64,000 bases of DNA from Phycisphaerae bacterium (GCA_016795065.1 JAEUIU010000085.1:1-64000); one strand, 5' to 3'. Shown: positions 8,752-18,344, counted from the first letter of the stretch. Program-made: numbers and translations. Notes: generated from the letters alone by a model not told the origin.

Positions 8752-10470
8752 TCAGCGGCCAGCCGCGCCGGCCTGCGTTGGTCTGACATCATCCAGGCTC
8801 ATGATGGGTCGACTGGCGGCCTTCGGCGCGTCGTCCTGATGTGCCGTTGCCCCCGGCCTCGCGTACCAGAACGCGATCGTCGAATATCCGAGGCGATCTT
8901 CGGGGCGACGCTGGTCAACTCCGGGCGAGGCTTCCATGTCGAAGACGAGCCGCTCGCGAAAGGGGATCGCGTCAAGGGACCGGTGCCGGGCACAGATGTT
9001 GAATCCGCGCGTCGTTCCTCCGACCGCTCCTGGCCCGGCGTGCGAGCCGACCGCGATGTTGGCGAGAAACGGATGGCTGAAGACATCAGCCCAGGTCGGA
9101 TTCACGCCGCCGGCCCAACCGTAGTAGTCCTCGGTGCCGGTGCCGAAGTGATCGGGAAAGCCTCGTTCGTAACTTCCATCGACGTAGATCTTCTCATCGC
9201 CTTCACCCCACCAACCATCGGTCGGGTTGAGCGCCGTGAGTTGGTCGCCCACCAAAACGCCGGTACCACGGACATCCAGCAGATTGAGGTCGACAAAGCG
9301 ATCGCCGCGTTCGATTCGGTCCGGCCTCCACGTCGCATGGAAGTACATCGAGCGCGCGTCCCAGGGCGCCACATCGAGATCGTGGTCGAGCGCGTACCAC
9401 ACCCGCTCGTCCGAGAGGTTCTCCAACGTGATCGCGATTCGTTGTTGAAACGGCATGGGCCAACGGCAGGTGAATGTCCCGTCGGACCGGACCGAGCGAT
9501 GCATCGTCTCGAACGGATTGATCGCGTTCGGTGAGCCGAAGAAGTCGCCGACCGGGCAGCGCACCGTCGACTTTCCATCGCAGTTCACGTGCAGGATGAG
9601 TTGCCGCAAGAGCGCCGGCTTGATGGCGATCTCCCTCGGATCCAGATGCAATTCAAACGAGCGCACGAAGCCACCCGCCGCCTTGATGGCGGTGGACGAA
9701 GTCGACCCGGGATCGATGTAGGAGATGGGCGCATCGGGATGCCTCGCTTGTGCTGGCTTGACGGCCAGGCCCGCCGCCGCGCGTTCGATGGCATCGGCCG
9801 CCTCGGCCATGAGCTGGGGGCGAAACGACTCGACAGCTACATCGTGGACGTACGCCCGCCAATTGATGATGAAATAGAACGGTTCGCGATCGAACGTCAC
9901 GCGGCAGGAGCGTGCGAACGGAATCGGGAGGTAGACGTCGCCGGCGCGGGCGGTGAGTGAAGCAAAGGGCGCCGGCACCACGAAGCTGCGGCGCTCATTC
10001 GGGATGTTGGTGAGGAACGGGATCCAGCGCTCCTCGATGGTCGGTGTCTCGCTTCCGTCGAGATAGATCCGCACCACCGGAATGTCGTGGGTGTTGAAGT
10101 CGCGGTAGAAATAGGGCGCCCACATTCGCGTGAGGCAGCCGGGTCCGTTGAACTCCATCGCGACCCATTCGCGCTTCCCGTTCCGATCGTCGATGCGGAG
10201 GAAACCCTCGCCGTCGGAATCGGCGAACCAGCCGGGTTCGCCGCGCTTCGTCGACGCCCGGTTGTAGCTGCTGGCTTGCATCTGCCGGTAGGCCGGATCC
10301 GGCAGTTTCGCGACCGCGGTGGGATCCGTCATCTCCTGAAGGAGCGAGCGAAACGTCACGCTTGCGGAGGGTGCAGGCGATCCGGACGGCGCCTGGGCCG
10401 GGCAGCCCGCGGCCACGCTTGTCATTGCGAGCACAAGTGCAATCGAGCCGAGCTTCGCGTTTCGAAACAT
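8752..10470 (-). CDS. DUF2961 / GH172-family lipoprotein
   Basis: Probable secreted glycoside hydrolase of the DUF2961 family, now CAZy family GH172 (difructose dianhydride and D-arabinofuranose-acting enzymes). Seen: lipoprotein signal ending SVAAGC, then GCLTRMWAPYFYRDF, a sugar-binding style beta-sandwich, and FGTGTEDYYGW, whose Glu is a candidate catalytic residue because acidic residues in this motif are conserved in the family. At 572 residues it is longer than the core fold. The ATG at 10470 is chosen because AGGAG lies about 5 bases upstream and a lipobox follows; an ATG 20 codons earlier would spoil the signal. It sits on the opposite strand inside the dockerin island. The substrate is not predictable. 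Confidence 0.85.
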   Translation of the reverse strand: MFRNAKLGSIALVLAMTSVAAGCPAQAPSGSPAPSASVTFRSLLQEMTDPTAVAKLPDPAYRQMQASSYNRASTKRGEPGWFADSDGEGFLRIDDRNGKREWVAMEFNGPGCLTRMWAPYFYRDFNTHDIPVVRIYLDGSETPTIEERWIPFLTNIPNERRSFVVPAPFASLTARAGDVYLPIPFARSCRVTFDREPFYFIINWRAYVHDVAVESFRPQLMAEAADAIERAAAGLAVKPAQARHPDAPISYIDPGSTSSTAIKAAGGFVRSFELHLDPREIAIKPALLRQLILHVNCDGKSTVRCPVGDFFGSPNAINPFETMHRSVRSDGTFTCRWPMPFQQRIAITLENLSDERVWYALDHDLDVAPWDARSMYFHATWRPDRIERGDRFVDLNLLDVRGTGVLVGDQLTALNPTDGWWGEGDEKIYVDGSYERGFPDHFGTGTEDYYGWAGGVNPTWADVFSHPFLANIAVGSHAGPGAVGGTTRGFNICARHRSLDAIPFRERLVFDMEASPGVDQRRPEDRLGYSTIAFWYARPGATAHQDDAPKAASRPIMSLDDVRPTQAGAAGR

Positions 10471-10584
10471 GGGATCTCCTAACAGCGAGGTACGGCGGCG
10501 TGAAGCGTACAAAATGGGCACCCGTCGCACGAGATTGTCACGCCATCGGGTGAATCGCCGGCGAACCGCGCTTTCACCCTCGCC

Positions 10585-12345
10585 ATGCTCACCGCGAACC
10601 TCATTCTCTCCATCGCCGTCGCCGGCAGCTCCGGTCTGGTTACCTACGTTGACGCCAACCTCTCCTCGGGCCTGAACAACGGCACGTCGTGGACGAATGC
10701 GTTTCGTGGCGAGCTCGGGCTCAAGTCGGCGATCGCCGCGGGCGCCCAGGTGATCTGGGTTGCGGACGGAACGTACTACCCGGGCCCGGCGGGGTCGCCA
10801 TCGACGACCACCTTCAACATTGGACCGAACGTGATGATCATCGGCGGATTTGCCGGCGGTGAGGTCGACGACCTTCAGGCGAATCCCGCCGTCAACATCG
10901 CAACACTCAGCGGCGACCTGCCGGGTGGACCCGCAGGACAGCCCGAGCTGGAGGCCGTCGTCACGCTGACCAACGGCAACACCAGCACTCTTCTGATCGG
11001 ACTGACGATTGACGTCTGCCTGAACGGAACGCCCGCCAACGCGCTCGCTTCGCCGCGGCGCGGGGTGGTGGTGAACGGCGGGTCACCGCACTTGGAACGC
11101 TGCACCATCCGGGACGGTCGTGCGCCGAAGGGGGCGGGGGTCCACATCATCAACGGCAGCCAGTGCACCGCGTACGACTGCGTTTTCATTGACAACATCG
11201 CCCAGCTCGCCGGCGGTGGCGTTTACTCCGACGCAACCAGCGACACGCACTACACCCAGTGCCTCTTCAAGAACAATGGTGGTGGCCTCGGAGCGGGTCT
11301 CTATCTGGGCGCCTACGGCAACGAGCGGGCCGGCGGCGCGTTCCCGTCGCTGTGGAAGTGCGACTTCGTCAACAACGGCGGCGTTTTCGGGGCTGCGTCA
11401 GGCGGCGGCATCTACTGCCGCAACACCATTCCCGAGTTGCAGGATTGCCGCTTCGTCCATTGCATCGTTGCAGGGGGCGGCGGAGCGATCTTCTCGCAGG
11501 ACTCCAACGTCTGGATGGACCGCTGCTCGTTCATCGACTGCTCCGCGGCCGGCGACGGCGGCGGCGCCATCTACGCCAACAACACGCAACCGTCGAACTA
11601 CCAGACGACCGACATCTCCAACTGCCTGTTCACGGGCAACCACAACTCGCTCTTCGCCCGCAACGGCGCCGAGATCGACGCCCGCAACTGCACGTTCGCG
11701 AACGGGCGTGCCCAACCTGGACAGCCGCTCCTCTTCCCGACCATCGTGGCGACCGGCGGAATGCCAAGTTCGATTCTCGTCTCGAACTCAATCATCTGGG
11801 GCAATGTGCCGTTCAATGGAGCGCCGGTGGGCGGCAACGTCCTTGCCCTCGGAGGATCCACCGTGCAGCTCGATCGCTGCGACGCCGAAGGCTGGAGCGG
11901 CCCGCTCGCCGGGATCGTCGGCACCGGGAACTTCAGCGCCAACCCGCTCTTCATCGATCGTGACGGAGCGGATGGCCTGCTCGGGAACGAGGACGACGAC
12001 CTGCATCTCATGGTCACGTCGCCTTGCGTTGACAGCGGGAACGCGAATTTGGTGAATGACGCCTACTACTACGATCTCGAACACAACGATCGGTTCATCG
12101 ACGTGCCCAGTGCGCCGAACGTCGGCAGCGGATGGTTGCCGTACCTTGACATCGGCTGCTACGAGTTCGCGCCACCGCCCTGCCTGACCGACATCACCGG
12201 AGACGGCCAGACGAACGCCTCCGATCTCGCGATTCTGCTTGGCGACTGGGGCACAACCGAATTGCGTTCAGACTTCGATGGCAGCGGCAACGTCGGAGCC
12301 GCCGACCTGGCGATCCTCCTGGGCGGCTTCGGGCCGTGCGAGTGA
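10585..12345 (+). CDS. Secreted parallel beta-helix protein with C-terminal dockerin-like tag
   Basis: Signal peptide (about 1-18), then a right-handed parallel beta-helix with many Gly-Asn-Cys turns such as CTIRDGRAPKGAGVHI, CVFIDNIAQLAGGGVY and CSFIDCSAAGDGGGAIY. The opening YVDANLSSGLNNGTSW and WVADGTYYPG is typical of choice-of-anchor polymorphic outer proteins and pectin-lyase-like proteins in planctomycetes. The C-terminal 55 residues hold two dockerin-like loops (DITGDGQTNASDLAILLG and DFDGSGNVGAADLAILLG). Catalytic residues for a lyase are not evident, so an adhesive or structural role is as likely as an enzymatic one. Same fold and tag as the gene at 15613. Confidence 0.85.
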   Translation: MLTANLILSIAVAGSSGLVTYVDANLSSGLNNGTSWTNAFRGELGLKSAIAAGAQVIWVADGTYYPGPAGSPSTTTFNIGPNVMIIGGFAGGEVDDLQANPAVNIATLSGDLPGGPAGQPELEAVVTLTNGNTSTLLIGLTIDVCLNGTPANALASPRRGVVVNGGSPHLERCTIRDGRAPKGAGVHIINGSQCTAYDCVFIDNIAQLAGGGVYSDATSDTHYTQCLFKNNGGGLGAGLYLGAYGNERAGGAFPSLWKCDFVNNGGVFGAASGGGIYCRNTIPELQDCRFVHCIVAGGGGAIFSQDSNVWMDRCSFIDCSAAGDGGGAIYANNTQPSNYQTTDISNCLFTGNHNSLFARNGAEIDARNCTFANGRAQPGQPLLFPTIVATGGMPSSILVSNSIIWGNVPFNGAPVGGNVLALGGSTVQLDRCDAEGWSGPLAGIVGTGNFSANPLFIDRDGADGLLGNEDDDLHLMVTSPCVDSGNANLVNDAYYYDLEHNDRFIDVPSAPNVGSGWLPYLDIGCYEFAPPPCLTDITGDGQTNASDLAILLGDWGTTELRSDFDGSGNVGAADLAILLGGFGPCE

Positions 12346-12359
12346 CGGCCGCCGGCGGA

Positions 12360-13478
12360 TCAGGGGCAGATAGTCTCAACCTGGAACTGGAACCCGATCT
12401 GACCCAGATCGGATCCCGGGAAGTGACTCAGCCGCACGTAGTACTTGGTGTTCGGCGTGCAGTTCTCCAGGACGATCTCCTCGAGGTGCGTCTCGCCGTC
12501 GAAGGTGCAGTTGTCGTCGAGGCAGGCGACTTCGAAGAGTTCGCCGCAGCTTGCGCCGACGTAGACCGACAGGACCGTGTCGGAGAAGGTGAACCCGGTG
12601 CAGGTCGAAATGCGAAGGTTGAAGTTCTCCGAGCAGGCGCTCTCGAACGTGTGCCACTCATCCTGCACGTCGGTCAGGTCAACGCAGCTTGAGGGGTAGT
12701 TGCTTGGATAGGCGAGGGCGAGCGTGCCGATTTCGATCGAACCGCCGCCGCCAGCCGACCAGGTCTCCGATGGCTCGCAGGGCGACCAACCTGGATTCAC
12801 ACGTTCAACGACGAGCGTGCCGTAGCCGACGGCCCCGGTTGGAGAGCCGACGCGAACGAGAAGCTGTTCGCCATCGGTGAGATCGAACTCAACGTAGCGC
12901 CCATCACCCTTGGGGTTCATGGACGCGGGAATGACGCGGTGTGTGCAGCCCAGGAGCGTGCCACCGCCTTGGGTCGCGAAGCAGACGCTCTGAAGCGTCG
13001 GAGCGCTGTAAACGAGGGCCCGGGCGTCAAAGGTCGCATCGAAGATCTTGGCCCGATAGTGACCGGTCTCTTGGGCGGTGTAGACGAAGAAGACATCGTC
13101 CTGCAGGTTGCCGCGAATGTCACAACCGCTGGTCTGGTTGAGCGAAGTTGACGCGTTGATCGTGCAGAATGGCACCTCGACGCCGAAACCGGCCACGGTC
13201 ACCGGCGTCAGGCAGGCATCGTTCACCGGGATGAACGGGCATTGCCCCCAGGCGCCGAGCAGGATCGCGAGATCCTCGGCGTTGACCAAGGCGTTGAAGT
13301 TGAGATCGCCCACCGGGCCATCCTGCCCCCATTCTCCCAACAGGATCGCCAAGTCGGCGGCGTCAACCAAACCGTCGCCATTCAGATCGCCAAGGCAAGG
13401 GCAAACGTCGGCATTGGCGAGAGCGGAAAGTCCAAGAGCGCAAACGAGCGAAGGGAAAAGGAAGCGGCGAGGGGGCAT
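12360..13478 (-). CDS. Secreted protein with N-terminal dockerin-like tag
   Basis: Signal peptide (MPPRRFLFPSLVCALGLSAL) followed at once by a double dockerin-like module (DLNGDGLVDAADLAILLG, DLNFNALVNAEDLAILLG). Its six tagged neighbours carry the tag at the C-terminus. The second loop has Phe-Asn-Ala where Asp-Gly is usual, so its calcium site is likely weakened. The rest is a pair of Cys-rich beta-sandwich domains (DDVFFVYTAQETGHYRAKI and DEWHTFESACSENFNLRI) of the pre-peptidase C-terminal or DVUA0089 type. The ATG at 13478 has GGAG 8 bases upstream; an upstream in-frame ATG is less likely. Its stop lies 14 bases from that of the convergent beta-helix gene. Confidence 0.82.
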   Translation of the reverse strand: MPPRRFLFPSLVCALGLSALANADVCPCLGDLNGDGLVDAADLAILLGEWGQDGPVGDLNFNALVNAEDLAILLGAWGQCPFIPVNDACLTPVTVAGFGVEVPFCTINASTSLNQTSGCDIRGNLQDDVFFVYTAQETGHYRAKIFDATFDARALVYSAPTLQSVCFATQGGGTLLGCTHRVIPASMNPKGDGRYVEFDLTDGEQLLVRVGSPTGAVGYGTLVVERVNPGWSPCEPSETWSAGGGGSIEIGTLALAYPSNYPSSCVDLTDVQDEWHTFESACSENFNLRISTCTGFTFSDTVLSVYVGASCGELFEVACLDDNCTFDGETHLEEIVLENCTPNTKYYVRLSHFPGSDLGQIGFQFQVETICP

Positions 13479-13550
13479 GATCAGGTCTCCGGTGGCTTTG
13501 TGGTCCATCGGAAACGCGGAGGGCCCCATCACCCTGCGCCAAGATTCCCG

Positions 13551-14213
13551 TCATTTCGCCGTCGAGAAGGAGCTTGCTCGCTGGAACGGGAAGTCCTGGG
13601 TCGAGCGCAAGACCGTCGGACGCACCATGAGAAGCGTCCAAGGGTCACTCGAGCTGGCGCCGGGGCAAAGGAAGAGGAGAGCTCCGCCCTTCGGCACGTC
13701 GCGGGCTCCACATCGACATGAGGTCTGGAACGCGCCGCTGGCGGTCGCGATTTCCGCCGATGTTCCGACGAAATCGCCCTTCAGGAGGCCGTTGAGCTCG
13801 ATCGAGCGGTCCCCGATCGATGAGCCCGCCTTGTCGCGCGTCTCCGGCTCGATCCTGGTTGTCGACGCGGGAGGCGAGAAACTGACCGGCGTACCGAGGT
13901 GCCTGGCGTTGGGGAGTGATCGAATCGAGTCTACCGCCCGCGTGACGTTTGACGCGAGGACGACCCCAACGCCGTTAGGCTTCGCCTTCGACGACGCGCT
14001 CACCAGGCCGTCGGAATCAATCTCGGTTCCCGCTGGCACCTCGTATACGTTGCACATCCACATGATCTGTGGATAGTCACCGTTCAGCGGATCGAACGAC
14101 GTGGACGATGCGGTTCTGTCGACAGGTTGGGCATCGGAGGTCGTCGCGCGATCTGACCCGCAGCCGATGAGCACGATGAACGAAGCCAGTGCGATGCGGT
14201 GAGCTTGTGCCAT
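13551..14213 (-). CDS. Lipoprotein related to the secretin-like tail of the BlaR1-type protein
   Basis: Lipoprotein signal with the lipobox ending FIVLIGC, then 200 residues of unknown fold. Two stretches match the C-terminal part of the protein at 50003: SFDPLNGDYPQIMWMCNV here against SFDPMQGDYPQVMCMMNL there, and LLMVRPTVLRSTQDFPFQR at the end against ILMLRPTLIRSVKEYPFQR. The region between has diverged and is shorter. In the other protein this part follows a secretin-like segment, so I read this as a free-standing copy of that domain, probably periplasmic. No partner is encoded beside it. Function unknown. Confidence 0.7.
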   Translation of the reverse strand: MAQAHRIALASFIVLIGCGSDRATTSDAQPVDRTASSTSFDPLNGDYPQIMWMCNVYEVPAGTEIDSDGLVSASSKAKPNGVGVVLASNVTRAVDSIRSLPNARHLGTPVSFSPPASTTRIEPETRDKAGSSIGDRSIELNGLLKGDFVGTSAEIATASGAFQTSCRCGARDVPKGGALLFLCPGASSSDPWTLLMVRPTVLRSTQDFPFQRASSFSTAK

Positions 14214-14330
14214 GGATTCCTCCGAGCGCAGTATCGGAGGGCGAGGGCGTGGCCGCGAGAGGCTTGTTCGATTGTGTTACGGGAGCGGGACGCAAATGCG
14301 CTAAGCAAAGCGGGCCGAACGGCTCGCTCA

Positions 14331-15044
14331 TCAGCAACCCCAGTTGGCCAGCAGGATTGCCAGATCCGCACCGGCCACCACGCCATCGTGGTTGAGGTCG
14401 GCGTCGCAGCCACGACAGACGCCCCACGACCCGAGGAGGATCGACAAGTCGGCGGCATTCACAAAGCCGTCCTGGTTGAAGTCGCCGGGTGGGCCAATGC
14501 AGTCGAGCTTCTCGACGACCGCGCCGTCCACGTAGAAGATCGCGCCGCCCGGGCTGGCCGCGTAAATGATGAAGAGGTTGACTGGGCAGAGCGTGTTCTG
14601 GGCGCTGACGAACACCCACTCGCCTGTGGTCGTGAGGAACGTGTCGGCGGCGGTCTGGCCACCGTTGCCCGCACCGGTGAGAATCGCACCGCTCTCGACA
14701 TAGACCCACACGCCAGTTTTCACGCAAGCTGGGCCAGTATCAAAAGCGCCGAGGACCTGCTCGATACCGTTACTCGTGCCGGTGGTCTTCACCCGCATCA
14801 TCATCCCGCCAGGATTGATGGTCGATGGCTCGAGCGATGTGACGGTGGTGCCTTCGGTGTTGTGGAAGACGTACCACTCGTCGGCAGCGGACTCGCCGAG
14901 GAACGTGTAGCCGGTGTGCTCGACGATCGGGCCAAAGGCGCCGGGGATTTCGAACTCGGCATTGACAAGGAGGTTGTCAGAGGCCGATGCGGCGGTGGTG
15001 AGAGCGAGGAGCGCGGATGCGATGAGGCGGCAGCGGCGTGGCAT
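14331..15044 (-). CDS. Secreted carbohydrate-binding-like protein with C-terminal dockerin-like tag
   Basis: Signal peptide ending about residue 21 (ALLALTTAASA), then NLLVNAEFEIPG, the typical opening of a CBM4/9-like or DUF642-like jelly-roll domain, with one domain of about 140 residues. The tail has two dockerin-like loops (DFNQDGFVNAADLSILLG and DLNHDGVVAGADLAILLA) separated by the Cys pair CRGC. I infer an exported sugar-binding or structural accessory protein of the same tagged set as its neighbours. No catalytic domain is present. Confidence 0.8.
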   Translation of the reverse strand: MPRRCRLIASALLALTTAASASDNLLVNAEFEIPGAFGPIVEHTGYTFLGESAADEWYVFHNTEGTTVTSLEPSTINPGGMMMRVKTTGTSNGIEQVLGAFDTGPACVKTGVWVYVESGAILTGAGNGGQTAADTFLTTTGEWVFVSAQNTLCPVNLFIIYAASPGGAIFYVDGAVVEKLDCIGPPGDFNQDGFVNAADLSILLGSWGVCRGCDADLNHDGVVAGADLAILLANWGC

Positions 15045-15148
15045 GGGGAGGCTCGTGAGGTGCGGAATGGAGACCGTGACCCCGTTGAGGCGCTACAGAC
15101 CACGGTCCTCTCCGATCAACTTTGGGAAATAGCGACTGAAAGCAAACG

Positions 15149-15469
15149 TCAGTCGAGGTGGAAAACCAGTTCCAAAGGCCGCAGAGAGGTGTCGGCCGCG
15201 CCTGACTCGAGGCCCTCGAAGTACTGCGCCATCTCCCGCTGCCAGCGGGCATTGACCTCTTCGGCCTGCATGCCGGCAAGAGCCGCTGAGAACTCGGGCG
15301 TCTCGACGTATCCGACGAGCAATCCGTCACTTGCCAGGAACAGGGAGTAGTTGGTCCAGCCATGGCGAGAGAGCGCCTCACGCATCTCCTGCCAGACCTC
15401 CTTGTGGCGAATGCGATAGTCGGCGAGCCTGTCGGCCTTGACCCTGAGAAGAAAGCACACACGCTCCAT
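15149..15469 (-). CDS. rhaM: L-rhamnose mutarotase
   Basis: A 106-residue protein of the RhaM family, which interconverts alpha- and beta-L-rhamnose before isomerisation. Seen: VCFLLRVKADRLADYRIRH at the start, then EVWQEMREALSRHGWTNYS, LFLASDGLLVGYVET and ARWQREMAQYFEG, matching the family from end to end at its usual length. The conserved His of the YRIRH segment is present. The ATG at 15469 is preceded by GGAGG. An upstream in-frame start would add about 27 unlikely residues. It lies about 10 kb from the rhamnose operon at 25-32 kb, alone among dockerin-tagged proteins, so it may be controlled separately or may serve the local glycan-degradation genes. Confidence 0.9.
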   Translation of the reverse strand: MERVCFLLRVKADRLADYRIRHKEVWQEMREALSRHGWTNYSLFLASDGLLVGYVETPEFSAALAGMQAEEVNARWQREMAQYFEGLESGAADTSLRPLELVFHLD

Positions 15470-15612
15470 GCAACCTCCGTTCGCACGCTCCCTCGCTGAG
15501 ACGCTACATACAGACGATACACTTCGCCCGGTCCATTCGTCCGCCTGCATGCGGCTCGCGTATGCGCAGAGTCGTCGGACGCCGTCACGAGAGATCGAAC
15601 AGGAGAAACCCC

Positions 15613-17136
15613 ATGCGGCACGTCGTGCTTCGCGTTTCGTTCGCCAGCGCCTTCACCTCGCTCGCGAGCGCCTCGGCAGCCGTTATTCATGTGCCCGCAG
15701 ATCAACCGAACCTGAAGGCGGCGATCGCGGCGGCTACCAGCGGTGACGAGATCCTGGTCGCCGACGGCACGTATCTCGGCCCGGACAATCGGGGCCTCAG
15801 TTTCGGCGGCAAGAACCTCTTCCTGCATTCAGCCAACGGGCCCGCTGCCTGCATCATCGATTGCGAATCGCTCGATCGGGCGTTCCTCTTCCAATCCGGC
15901 GAGACAGACGCTGCGATCGTGGAGGGTCTCACGATACGCAACGGCAAGCCAGCGTCTCTCAACGGCGGTGCCGTGCTCGTCAACGGTGGAGCGGCGACTG
16001 CACGCCCGACGCTCAGGAAGTGTGTGTTTCAGGACAACTCGGCACCGAATGGGGGTGCGGTTGCCGTCAACGGCAATTCCGATCCGACCATCGTCGATTG
16101 CCAGTTCATCGCGAACAAAGCGTTGCCGGGAGGCGTCAATGGCTTCGGCGGCGCGATCTCTCTCAACGGCGTAGCGGTCGCCGCCGACATCGTTGGGTGT
16201 ACGTTCGACTCGAATTCCTCGGTGGGCGGAGGAGCCATTCATAAGAACGGCCTGAGCCAGCCGACGATCGACCGTTGCACCTTCATCAAGAACAGCACCA
16301 CCGGCAACGGTGGGGCCGTGAGCCTGACAAGTGCGTCGTTCGCCCTGGTGTCCAATTGCGCTTTCTATGGCAACACGTCCGCTGGAACCGGCGGCGGTGC
16401 AATGCACATGTCAGCCAGCGGGTCGACTTCCACGGTTGTCAACTGCATCTTCTCAGGCAACAAGGCAAACAACACGGGACTGGGCGGCGGCGTGCTGATC
16501 ACGACCGGTTCGACGCAGCTCCTCAACTGCACGATCGCCGGCAACGCGGCCGGGGCGATCAACCTCGGCGGGGCACTCGCCAAGCTGAACGGAGCGTCGT
16601 GTGCCGTCAAGAACTGCATCCTGTGGGGGAACTTCGGCAACCAGATTCAGTCGCCCGGCGATCCGGCCATCGACGTGCAGTACTCGATCGTGCAGGGAGG
16701 TTTCGGGGGAGTGGCCAACCTTGCGTTCGACCCGCTGCTGGTGGATGTCAACGGGGCTGATGACGTGCCCGGCACGCCGGACGATGACCTGCGAGTCTTC
16801 GGCCCGAGTCCCGCAATCGATTCCGGAAGCAACGCAGCATGGACCGTAGCCCTGACAACCGACTTTGCAGGGCTTCCCCGGTTCTACGACGACCTGAGCG
16901 TACCCAACCGCGGCGAGGGAAGGTCGTCGATCATCGATCGCGGCGCCTATGAGACGCAGCCGAACCGACCCGGATGCGCTTCTGGCGATATCGACTGCGA
17001 CGGCGATGTAGACGCCACGGATCTCGCGCTCCTCCTGGGCGGCTGGGGCACAGACGACCCAGACGCTGATCTCGACGGCGACGGCGTGGTAGCGGCGAGC
17101 GACCTCGCGGTTCTGCTGGGGGCATGGACGGGTTGA
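15613..17136 (+). CDS. Secreted parallel beta-helix protein with C-terminal dockerin-like tag
   Basis: Signal peptide (about 1-22), then IHVPADQPNLKAAIAAA and ILVADGTYLGP, the usual entry to a right-handed parallel beta-helix, followed by repeated CVFQDNSAPNGGAVAV-like turns with Cys-Asn-Gly ladders. Near the end the segment with DDDLRVFGPSPAIDSGSN is shared with the protein at 10585. The last 55 residues are a double dockerin-like tag (DIDCDGDVDATDLALLLG and DLDGDGVVAASDLAVLLG). The ATG at 15613 has AGGAG 7 bases upstream. An enzymatic role is not supported by visible catalytic residues. Confidence 0.85.
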   Translation: MRHVVLRVSFASAFTSLASASAAVIHVPADQPNLKAAIAAATSGDEILVADGTYLGPDNRGLSFGGKNLFLHSANGPAACIIDCESLDRAFLFQSGETDAAIVEGLTIRNGKPASLNGGAVLVNGGAATARPTLRKCVFQDNSAPNGGAVAVNGNSDPTIVDCQFIANKALPGGVNGFGGAISLNGVAVAADIVGCTFDSNSSVGGGAIHKNGLSQPTIDRCTFIKNSTTGNGGAVSLTSASFALVSNCAFYGNTSAGTGGGAMHMSASGSTSTVVNCIFSGNKANNTGLGGGVLITTGSTQLLNCTIAGNAAGAINLGGALAKLNGASCAVKNCILWGNFGNQIQSPGDPAIDVQYSIVQGGFGGVANLAFDPLLVDVNGADDVPGTPDDDLRVFGPSPAIDSGSNAAWTVALTTDFAGLPRFYDDLSVPNRGEGRSSIIDRGAYETQPNRPGCASGDIDCDGDVDATDLALLLGGWGTDDPDADLDGDGVVAASDLAVLLGAWTG

Positions 17137-17192
17137 TGGCTCGCAGGGACGTTGGGGTCCCTAGCGTCCCGTGAGCGCCGCCCGATCTGGCC

Positions 17193-18344
17193 TTAGCTGT
17201 TCCACGCACCAAGCAGAATGCTCAGGTCTGCCGCGTCAACGATACCGTTGCCGTTGAAGTCCGCGTCGCCGCCGAAGGAGCCCCACTTGCCGAGGAAGAT
17301 GGCCAGATCCGATGCGTTGACCGCCAGGTCGCCGTTCAGATCGCCGGTCACGATCGGTGTGAGGCGAATGAGCTGGGAGATGTTCTGCGGAGGCAGCTTC
17401 CCTGAGGCCAGGATCTGCCGGTTGTTGTTGATGATGGAGAGGCTCGTGATGAGCCAAGGTCCCTGATCGGGGGAGATCATCGACGGAATGTTGACCACAC
17501 CCGCGTCGAAGAAGACGGCGTTGGTCCCGCCGTTGTAGACATAGGTCAGCGTGTCGCCCTGGTCGTTGATCGAGGTTGCCGCGGTCGTCGTCGCGCATCC
17601 GCCGACGAAGTCCCAGCCCGTGTCCGGCATGTAGATCAGCGGGAACGTGCTGCATCCGGAGAAGCCCGAGACGTAGCCGCAGAAGCCGCCCACGTTGTTG
17701 ATGTCTCCCGCAACCATTCCCTGCCAGTTGCCAGGCGGAAGCGGGATGGTGGTCGACTGCATGGTGTCGAGATCGAGCAGCGTGTTGCCGGCGAGGACGA
17801 CGCGGCCGTTGTTGATGTCCGCAGCGAGCGAAATGTTAGGTAGCTCGACGACCGAACTGCCGGTGAAGAGGGCGGAGGCGCTGTACATGCCGAGGCCGAT
17901 GCCGCCCGAGCCGCCCACGATGTCGCCGAGGTTGTTGACGCCAAGAGCCGTGCTGTAGGTGTGAGTCGGCAGCGCCCCGAGCAACGCGAACTTGTAGCCG
18001 CTTCGGGTCGGGTACCACGCCGCGGCTCGCGAGCCAATGGTGGCGATTCCGATCTGACTGACCGCCCCGACGATCACACCGTTGTCGTTGATTGCGTAGG
18101 CGTCGGAGCCCGTCCATTCGGCCGGGAACGGCAGGACCTCGACCTCCCCGCCAGCCTTGGCAAGGAACGCAACGCCCTGGTTGCCGGAGAGGACCTTGCG
18201 GCCGACGACGTCGCCGCGTTCGTTCATGCCAAAGCCTTGGAGGTCGGATCCGAGAACCTCGACCTTGTAGGTAGGGAGGTCAGCTGACGAGGCGGCGGTC
18301 ACGGCGAGGACGGTCAAGACGGAGGAAAGCGGACTGATGCGCAT
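17193..18344 (-). CDS. Secreted HAF-repeat protein with C-terminal dockerin-like tag
   Basis: Signal peptide (MRISPLSSVLTVLAVTAASS) followed by repeats of the type 'GMNERGDVVGRKV', 'AINDNGVIVGAVS', 'GVNNLGDIVGGSG' and 'SINDQGDTLTYVYNG', i.e. an HAF-like or extracellular beta-propeller repeat protein, as in the gene at 7492 but with a different repeat flavour. The tail carries DLNGDLAVNASDLAIFLG and DFNGNGIVDAADLSILLG, the dockerin-like pair. I place the start at the ATG at 18344, where the signal peptide begins. No strong ribosome-binding site is seen. Confidence 0.82.
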   Translation of the reverse strand: MRISPLSSVLTVLAVTAASSADLPTYKVEVLGSDLQGFGMNERGDVVGRKVLSGNQGVAFLAKAGGEVEVLPFPAEWTGSDAYAINDNGVIVGAVSQIGIATIGSRAAAWYPTRSGYKFALLGALPTHTYSTALGVNNLGDIVGGSGGIGLGMYSASALFTGSSVVELPNISLAADINNGRVVLAGNTLLDLDTMQSTTIPLPPGNWQGMVAGDINNVGGFCGYVSGFSGCSTFPLIYMPDTGWDFVGGCATTTAATSINDQGDTLTYVYNGGTNAVFFDAGVVNIPSMISPDQGPWLITSLSIINNNRQILASGKLPPQNISQLIRLTPIVTGDLNGDLAVNASDLAIFLGKWGSFGGDADFNGNGIVDAADLSILLGAWNS

